NCBI GenBank assembly: GCA_964484395.1
Contig: CAZAFM010000009.1
Location: 1 to 37,183, forward strand
From: CAZAFM01 sp964484395
GTDB taxonomy: Bacteria > Campylobacterota > Campylobacteria > Campylobacterales > CAZAFM01
Length of the DNA: 37,183 nucleotides
Direction: 5' to 3'
A program made the position numbers and the translations under genes. This document shows, in pieces, positions 32,391 to 37,183 of this stretch (within the stretch, counting starts at the first letter, position 1; the number at the start of each line of letters is the position of its first letter). The notes under the pieces are model-generated. The model was not told where the DNA came from and did no database searches. It saw only the letters and a program-made list of their open reading frames with translations.

Positions 32391-33647
32391 CTACCTACCT
32401 ACTGCTAGGAGGTAGAGGATATTATTTGGAGTTTGCAAAAACTCCTTAACCTCATCATCATAGTATGCACCAATACCTGTAGTGCCAATTCCTAGTATCT
32501 CGGCTCTTAGGTAGATGATGTGTGCTATGAAACCACTTAAGATGTTTACTTTTTGGTAGTCATCTTTTGTGCTTGAAGTGAAGTAGAGTGTGAAAGCACT
32601 ATCTCCACCTATCTTTTGTTCTAGACTTAGGTAGTAGCTTTTTTGGCTAAAGTCTCCAGTTTTTTGTAAATTCGCACCTTTGTAAAGCCCCTGTTCTACT
32701 CCATCTACCATGTGGAGTGTATAAAAAATCTCAACTCCACACTCACTAGCAAACTCAAAAAGCCCAACTATAATAGAATCAAACTCACTTTTTGAGATAG
32801 ATAACCTACTAAACGCCCTAATGGAGCGCCTTTTGATGATAGCATCCTTTAGTATATCTCTATCTATCCCCTCAAAAAAGTTTGGAAACTTTATATTGCC
32901 ACTCTTTAGTGCGCTCTCTTTGTATGCTTCTTCTATAAAGGTGTTTGTCTCCAAATAGTCGCTACTTGGAACATAAGGAAGAGTGAGCTTAAACTCTGAA
33001 GCCTCTTTACTACTTGGCTCACTAGTACATAGTCCAACCATACTCATCTCATCATTCCTAAAACCCAAAGCAGAGTTAAGCTGAGATTTGTCTATATCAA
33101 AGATAGCTTCACTCTCAAGCCCTCTAAGAGTACAGTACGCATAAACCCCACCTAGCTGATGCCCACTGTCAAGAAATATATAGCGAATAGCTCTATCTCT
33201 ATACTTCCAAGATGAGCGAAAGTATGTAGCTGATATCAAAAAACTAAGTCCCTCTCTCCTGCCTCTACCTCCAAAGTAGTATTCAAGCCCATCACTATCA
33301 AGCTCTAAAAGTAGAGATAGGCTTCTATCTTTGCCCTCATAGTGATATAACCCACTTACAAGCCCCTCTACCCCTCGTGCCTGCACATAGAGCTCACAAG
33401 GATATAGTGCACCTGCACTTGGAATTGTCCTTAGTGTATAGACACTCCCATCTCTTGCTTGAGTTTCAAAACTCACTCCACCTATGAGTTCAAACTCCTC
33501 TAGCTCCTTATAGCTTGCAAATGGATACCTAAGATAGAAGTGTGGATAGTGCTTTGAAGCTCTTGGCTGAGTTCTCCAGGCTAAGAAGAAGGCTCCTTTT
33601 CTTACACTTACAAAAGAGTGTTTAGTCTGCGCATGAAACTTAGGCAT
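32391..33647 (-). CDS. SagB/ThcOx-family nitroreductase-like protein
   Basis: 418 aa with two nitroreductase-type halves. The first half carries TIPSAGALYPCELYV and SGLYHYE, the SagB/ThcOx FMN signature, and the second RRSIRAFSRLSISKSEFDSII plus FIAHIIYLRAEILGIGTTGIGAYYDDEV. SagB proteins oxidise azoline rings in ribosomal peptides, but no YcaO or precursor gene is seen here, and most stand-alone homologues are uncharacterised. The ATG overlaps the ankyrin gene by 8 nt, and the stop is 3 nt from the convergent heme-protein stop. Confidence 0.82.
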   Translation of the reverse strand: MPKFHAQTKHSFVSVRKGAFFLAWRTQPRASKHYPHFYLRYPFASYKELEEFELIGGVSFETQARDGSVYTLRTIPSAGALYPCELYVQARGVEGLVSGLYHYEGKDRSLSLLLELDSDGLEYYFGGRGRREGLSFLISATYFRSSWKYRDRAIRYIFLDSGHQLGGVYAYCTLRGLESEAIFDIDKSQLNSALGFRNDEMSMVGLCTSEPSSKEASEFKLTLPYVPSSDYLETNTFIEEAYKESALKSGNIKFPNFFEGIDRDILKDAIIKRRSIRAFSRLSISKSEFDSIIVGLFEFASECGVEIFYTLHMVDGVEQGLYKGANLQKTGDFSQKSYYLSLEQKIGGDSAFTLYFTSSTKDDYQKVNILSGFIAHIIYLRAEILGIGTTGIGAYYDDEVKEFLQTPNNILYLLAVGR

Positions 33648-34092
33648 TCATACCTCTTTTGTATGCTTTTAATCTTTTGTATATTGAGGGTGTAACTGCT
33701 AGGTCTATGGCTTTGAAGCTATCCAAGTTTTCTAGTTCACTATTAGCTCCAAACTCCAAGAGTAGAGCTACCATATCCTCTTTTCCAGCACTTGCACTAT
33801 ACATAAGTGCGCTCACCCCATTGTCGTTTTGATTGTCAAGATTAATCCCTGCTTTTACAAGTAGCTCTACACATCTATAGCTCTGCCCAAAGCAAGCATT
33901 CCAAAGAGCTGTGTTTCCATCTACATTCTTTATTTCTAGATTAGGAGAGAGTGATAGTATATCCTCTACCACTTCACACCTAGCTTCCCTAGCAGCCTTC
34001 ATAAGAGCACTATTTCCATGCTTTCCAACCCTATCTACATCATCCATATCATATCCATTCTCTCTCATCCACTCAATACTTTCTTCTCTCAT
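33640..34092 (-). CDS. Ankyrin-repeat protein (150 aa)
   Basis: About three to four ankyrin repeats: GNSALMKAAREARCEVVEDIL, DGNTALWNACFGQSYRCVELL, NGVSALMYSASAGKEDMVALLL and DSFKAIDLAV, each with the TALxxA-type helix. No signal peptide. It is probably a protein-interaction module translated together with the SagB-like gene, with which it overlaps; a GAGG ribosome site precedes it. Confidence 0.85.
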   Translation of the reverse strand: MREESIEWMRENGYDMDDVDRVGKHGNSALMKAAREARCEVVEDILSLSPNLEIKNVDGNTALWNACFGQSYRCVELLVKAGINLDNQNDNGVSALMYSASAGKEDMVALLLEFGANSELENLDSFKAIDLAVTPSIYKRLKAYKRGMNA

Positions 34093-34172
34093 ACTCTATC
34101 CTCGTTTCTTAGTATTGTATCATTTAGAGTTTAGCATATATTTCAGAATGTGAATAAAATTTAAGCTTATAG

Positions 34173-34385
34173 CTACTTTTTAGAGGACCTTTTTGATAAG
34201 CTATTTAGTGGCTCTTCGCCTCTTTTTTTCTTCCCTTCACCCTTTAGATGCTCTGGGATATCAGATATAAACTCGCCTTTTTTACTGAGAATACACCCCT
34301 TTTTCCCAGGTATGCACTCACTTAGGTTCATTATTACACACCTACCCTCTGCATTGTGAGGGCATGACCATCCTCCGCTACTCAT
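34173..34385 (-). CDS. Small four-cysteine protein (70 aa), function unknown
   Basis: Begins MSSGGWSCPHNAEGRC and has C8, C16, C24 and C31 (spacing 7-7-6), followed by a lysine-rich tail (GEGKKKRGEE, SKRSSKK). It may bind zinc or an Fe-S cluster. Its ATG overlaps the stop of the 509-aa gene (ATGA), which supports real translation. I do not recognise a named family. Confidence 0.65.
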   Translation of the reverse strand: MSSGGWSCPHNAEGRCVIMNLSECIPGKKGCILSKKGEFISDIPEHLKGEGKKKRGEEPLNSLSKRSSKK

Positions 34386-35911
34386 ATTACTGTCTTTAGT
34401 TTTTTTAGAATTTCTCGCTCTTGGCTGTTTCTTTTGAAATAGTGTTTAATAAGAGGGTTTTCAGAGATACTCTCTACACTCTTTGCACTTCTTTCATCAT
34501 AGACTAGACAAAACTCCGTAAGTGCTTTTACTTGAGAAGTGTATGTTTTGATAAACTCAAACGCATCCATAAGCCTTAGCTCAAACTCAAGTATGATTAC
34601 ATCCGCAGGATACTTCTTGCAAGCATTTATCATATCTACAGGTGAGGTTGAAGCTATGACATTGAGGTCTTTGTCTATTCTCTCTACTAGTACCTTTATA
34701 TGCTCTGCAAAGTCTAGGTCTTTGGCTATTACTACTATTTTTTTTGTATGCTCACTCTCCAAATAGCGCAATAGGTCAAAAAGTTTTTTATTATCATCAG
34801 TTAGCTTATCTTTATCAAGTGACTTCATATAGTACTTCAAAAAAGTCCTAGAGCAGTAACTCCCTTCTATTTTGCAGTCAGTAAAAAACTTCCTTATATA
34901 AGGAGACTCTTTTGCATTAGCCCACAATATGTAGTCAAACTCATAAGCCCTAGCATCAAGTATCTTAATAAGTCTATCTTTTAGATAAGTGATGTTTTGC
35001 TCAAATGTCCTCAAAAAAGCATCATAGAACTCTTTTTTAAAAGCATCTATAGATTTTGTAATTTGTACAATACTCTCTTTAGCTTTTGAGGCATCAAAAA
35101 CAGCATCAGCATAGTCTCGCCTAACAGGCTTGATTTGCTTTTCTAGCTGCTCTTTGTGCTCTTTGTCTAGTTCTGGATTTTTGAGTTGCCTCTCTTTGTG
35201 CTGAAGTTCTGAATGGAGAGCTTTTTGTATACGGGTTGCTGTTTCCATCTGTTGCTTATATGTTTTTAGCTGAATAGCTGCCTCTTGATACTGAGGCTGA
35301 TTATCTAAAAATATCATCTCATATGCTACTTCAGGGGGAAGAGAGGTTATCTTAACAAATGAGTCATAGATACGCTTTAGGAATTTTAGCTCTGCTTCTA
35401 TCTCTTTAAACTTATCATTGGATATTGACCTATCTACCTGCTTAAGGTTGTGAAAAGCAGTGTTTAAAAAGCGTCTCATGCGAAAATAATCAAGAGTTTT
35501 GGTAGAAGCTAGTGCATCTTGGTTACTCTGTATAATCCCATAGTAGTCGCCAAAATACTCATCCATACTTTCATGAAGTCCTTTATGGGCTTTTATCTCT
35601 TTAAGTACAGAGCTATCTTCAGCGACTTTTTTGTGCTCACTATCTCTTCTTAGACCTTGATACTCTTTTGTTTCTTTTTGCTCACTTGGTACCTGAGTGC
35701 TTTTACTATGAGTACTACTATCTTCTAATTGACCTACTTTGATAGATATAGCATTTAAACCCTTCTCACTAAAAACAACCTCAAGTCCAGCCTTTGGCAG
35801 TACATCGTAGTCCTCCCACGCATCTACATCGAAGTTATACTTCTGACTATCTTTTGTGATTATCTTTCCAGTACCCTCATTGGTATTATAAAAAATTATT
35901 TTGCCTCTCAA
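34382..35911 (-). CDS. Cold-shock-like domain / coiled coil / pseudo-receiver fusion (509 aa)
   Basis: Residues 1-60 (MRGKIIFYNTNEGTGKIITK) resemble a cold-shock or OB-fold nucleic-acid-binding domain. Residues about 75-100 are a charged linker, and 150-330 a long helical/coiled-coil region. From about 388 a receiver-like domain follows: KKIVVIAKDLDF, then PADVIILEFELRLMDAFEF, where Glu442 takes the place of the phosphoacceptor Asp, then LVYDE and a final KRNSQEREIL helix. Possible phosphorylation is therefore lost or mimicked. There is no membrane segment. It may be an RNA- or DNA-associated regulator; the function is unknown. Confidence 0.75.
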   Translation of the reverse strand: MRGKIIFYNTNEGTGKIITKDSQKYNFDVDAWEDYDVLPKAGLEVVFSEKGLNAISIKVGQLEDSSTHSKSTQVPSEQKETKEYQGLRRDSEHKKVAEDSSVLKEIKAHKGLHESMDEYFGDYYGIIQSNQDALASTKTLDYFRMRRFLNTAFHNLKQVDRSISNDKFKEIEAELKFLKRIYDSFVKITSLPPEVAYEMIFLDNQPQYQEAAIQLKTYKQQMETATRIQKALHSELQHKERQLKNPELDKEHKEQLEKQIKPVRRDYADAVFDASKAKESIVQITKSIDAFKKEFYDAFLRTFEQNITYLKDRLIKILDARAYEFDYILWANAKESPYIRKFFTDCKIEGSYCSRTFLKYYMKSLDKDKLTDDNKKLFDLLRYLESEHTKKIVVIAKDLDFAEHIKVLVERIDKDLNVIASTSPVDMINACKKYPADVIILEFELRLMDAFEFIKTYTSQVKALTEFCLVYDERSAKSVESISENPLIKHYFKRNSQEREILKKLKTVI

Positions 35912-36009
35912 ATAAGCCCTTTTCTAAATAAGCGTTTAGTTTGATTTTTTAATGTACTATTATAAAAGCACTATTTTAGTTAAAAAAACAAAAAAAGCAA
36001 AGAGGCAGC

Positions 36010-36351
36010 ATGAACAAACTAATAGATAGACTAAAAGAAAAAAATCTCATAAGAGTAATAGACACCCCCTTAGATGTAGAGCTAGAGATACCCCATGTAG
36101 CATACATAGAAGCCAAAAAACCAAACCCAAAAGCTCTTCTTTTGACCCATCCTAAAGATGGAGCGAGTGAGCGTGATAGCCCTGTGAAGATCAACAGATT
36201 TGGCTCGTTTGAGCTAACTAGAGAGCTGCTAGGAGGTGATGAGGTCATAGCAAGAGAGATAACCTCACTCCTAACGATGCGACCACCAAAGGGCTTAATG
36301 GAGAAAATAAAAACCCTCCTAAAGCCCCCAAAAGCCAAACAAAGGTTGTAA
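36010..36351 (+). CDS. ubiD: UbiD-family decarboxylase, N-terminal fragment cut at the junction
   Basis: Residues 1-107 read like the start of a roughly 600-aa UbiD/MqnL-type decarboxylase (VIDTPLDVELEIPHVAYIEAKK, KALLLTHP, INRFGSFELTRELLGG, LLTMRPPKGLMEKIKTLLK), which act in ubiquinone or futalosine-menaquinone synthesis. The reading frame then stops after PPKAKQRL, where homology to another locus on the opposite strand begins. AGAGG precedes the ATG. The gene itself is probably intact in the organism and broken by the assembly. Confidence 0.8.
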   Translation: MNKLIDRLKEKNLIRVIDTPLDVELEIPHVAYIEAKKPNPKALLLTHPKDGASERDSPVKINRFGSFELTRELLGGDEVIAREITSLLTMRPPKGLMEKIKTLLKPPKAKQRL

Positions 36352-36502
36352 AAAGTAAAAACGTGTGCGTAAAACTATCGAGTTTAAAATGCAACCCAAA
36401 AAGAAATCCGGGCAATTCATACGCTGCATGAGGCGGTAGCAAAATTGCAGCTGCAACTCCTAAAACATAGGGAAGCAAAAAAATAATTTTTTTTAATATC
36501 AT
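36330..36502 (-). CDS. Antiporter/complex I-like membrane subunit, N-terminal fragment cut at the junction
   Basis: From the ATG at 36502, about 57 residues look genuine: a membrane helix (ILKKIIFLLPYVLGVAAAILL), then LPGFLFGLHFKLDSFTHTFLLFTTFVWL, as in NuoL/NuoM/MrpD-type subunits. The frame then continues antisense into the UbiD fragment (to 36245), which is not part of the protein. It overlaps the upstream antiporter gene by ATGA. Composition is GC-richer than the left part of the window. Confidence 0.7.
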
Positions 36503-37183
36503 TTCAAATACTCCATCTCTACAATCATTTTAACAAAACTCAAAGCGCTAAAATCGCTTAGGGCAAATACGCCTAAAACGATCGTACCAAAAGCCGTAAC
36601 CAGCGGTGCCACAAAGAGAAAAAGCCGCGATTCAAAGCGTGTGGGCTCAATCTTTTTTTCTAAATTTGCAGGTTTTAAGAAGTAGATTCTATAGATAAGA
36701 GGAAGAAAATAGATCGCATTTAAAAGTGCCGAAAGCCCGATAGCAAAAAAGATGATGTAACTGTTGTTTTCAAGTGCGCCTAGGGCTAAATACCACTTTG
36801 AGACAAAGCCCGCAAGCGGGGGTAGTCCTATCATCCCAAGAGCCGCTACGCTAAAAGCAAAACTGCTAAGAGGCATCTTTTTATGCAGACCGTTTAATTG
36901 ATCGATATTTACGATTGCGTAGGTTTTTGAAAAAGCCCCTGCACAAAAAAAGAGCGTTATTTTCATCACCCCTTGATGTACCAAATGCACGATACCGCCG
37001 ATACTGCCTAAGGGACCAAAAAGCGATACCCCCAAAGCGATATAGGAAACTTGTGAAACGGTTGAGTATGCTAATCTTTTTTTAAGCTGCGTTTGCGTCA
37101 ATGCTTTGATGCTTCCGTAAACAATCGTAACAACGGCAAATACGCCCAGTAGCTGCAATACCCCCAAAGAGTTTGCCGTTTGG
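36499..37183 (-). CDS. Mrp/NuoN-like proton-antiporter subunit (5' end beyond window)
   Basis: The frame is open to the right edge; the visible ~228 residues start QTANSLGVLQLL. Core family motifs are SIKALTQTQLKKRLAYSTVSQ, the HLVHQGVMKITLFFCAGAF helix and MIGLPPLAGFVSKWYLA, all typical of MrpD/HyfB/NuoN-type subunits, with six or so membrane helices. It belongs to a multisubunit antiporter, hydrogenase or bicarbonate-uptake type complex; which of these cannot be decided here. Confidence 0.85.
   Translation of the reverse strand, partial: QTANSLGVLQLLGVFAVVTIVYGSIKALTQTQLKKRLAYSTVSQVSYIALGVSLFGPLGSIGGIVHLVHQGVMKITLFFCAGAFSKTYAIVNIDQLNGLHKKMPLSSFAFSVAALGMIGLPPLAGFVSKWYLALGALENNSYIIFFAIGLSALLNAIYFLPLIYRIYFLKPANLEKKIEPTRFESRLFLFVAPLVTAFGTIVLGVFALSDFSALSFVKMIVEMEYLK

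Noticed and set aside
36245..36330. C-terminal extension of the antiporter fragment (GGFLFSPLSPLVVASLG...)
   Set aside because: It is only the antisense translation of the UbiD fragment beyond the junction.
36350..37183. Genomic island with foreign composition
   Set aside because: There is no integrase, tRNA or repeat at the border, and two genes are cut at one point; a chimeric assembly explains it more simply.
1..37183. Insertion sequences, tRNA or rRNA genes
   Set aside because: No transposase-like frame, terminal inverted repeats, or tRNA or rRNA signature was found in either strand by reading.

Overview
The window looks like a draft contig or MAG scaffold from a Campylobacterota (Epsilonproteobacteria) bacterium, probably a Sulfurimonas-, Sulfurovum- or Arcobacter-like lineage. 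The grounds are strongly AT-rich DNA, a pseudaminic-acid gene (pseG), an mdh-fumC-sucC-sucD cluster, a futalosine/menaquinone-type UbiD start, many histidine kinases with the 'IAHQWRQPLN' H-box, and tightly packed genes with ATGA overlaps. Genus cannot be fixed by eye. A run of exactly 100 N (28407-28506) marks a scaffold gap. The last ~0.85 kb looks foreign to the rest.

Layout. (1) 1-2480, minus strand: partial pseG, a chain of small ORFs including a RelB-like antitoxin-type protein, a cysteine-free Mrp/ApbC-type P-loop ATPase and a 111-aa helical protein. (2) 2481-11118, plus strand: a complete respiratory operon. It encodes a periplasmic two-domain rhodanese, a Tat-exported type II DMSO-reductase-family Mo-bisPGD catalytic subunit, a four-cluster Fe-S subunit, a gamma subunit in which the heme-b (ethylbenzene-dehydrogenase-like) domain is fused to a monoheme cytochrome c, a small Cys-rich periplasmic protein, a TorD-type chaperone and a cytoplasmic polyferredoxin. 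A periplasmic thioredoxin-fold gene meets it tail to tail. (3) 11721-17646: five overlapping or closely spaced two-component genes (receivers, PAS kinases, receiver-kinase fusions), none with a recognisable DNA-binding domain; the last has a kinase domain lacking the phosphoacceptor His. (4) 17796-22232, minus: mdh-fumC-sucC-sucD of the (reductive) TCA cycle, behind a readable sigma-70-like promoter. (5) 22427-26508: mltG and a divergent AsmA/YhdP-like gene whose 5' ends overlap, then nth. (6) 26539-28613, minus: an AAA/DUF4143 ATPase and a repeat-containing nuclease-fold protein interrupted by the N gap. (7) 28742-32387, plus: PQQ-type sugar dehydrogenase, transketolase and a DUF3365-type heme protein. 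(8) 32391-35911, minus: a cold-shock-like/pseudo-receiver fusion, a small Cys protein, an ankyrin protein and a SagB-type nitroreductase. (9) 36010-37183: a UbiD N-terminus cut off near 36340 and abutting, on the opposite strand, Mrp/complex-I-like antiporter genes of different composition, which suggests a chimeric join.

The most promising undescribed system is the rhodanese-molybdoenzyme-cytochrome operon, possibly with the flanking Mrp-like ATPase, the thioredoxin and the five-gene phosphorelay. The architecture suggests a periplasmic enzyme exchanging electrons with a c-type cytochrome pool. The two-domain sulfurtransferase suggests, but does not prove, an inorganic sulfur substrate. No known type II enzyme can be assigned from the sequence alone.
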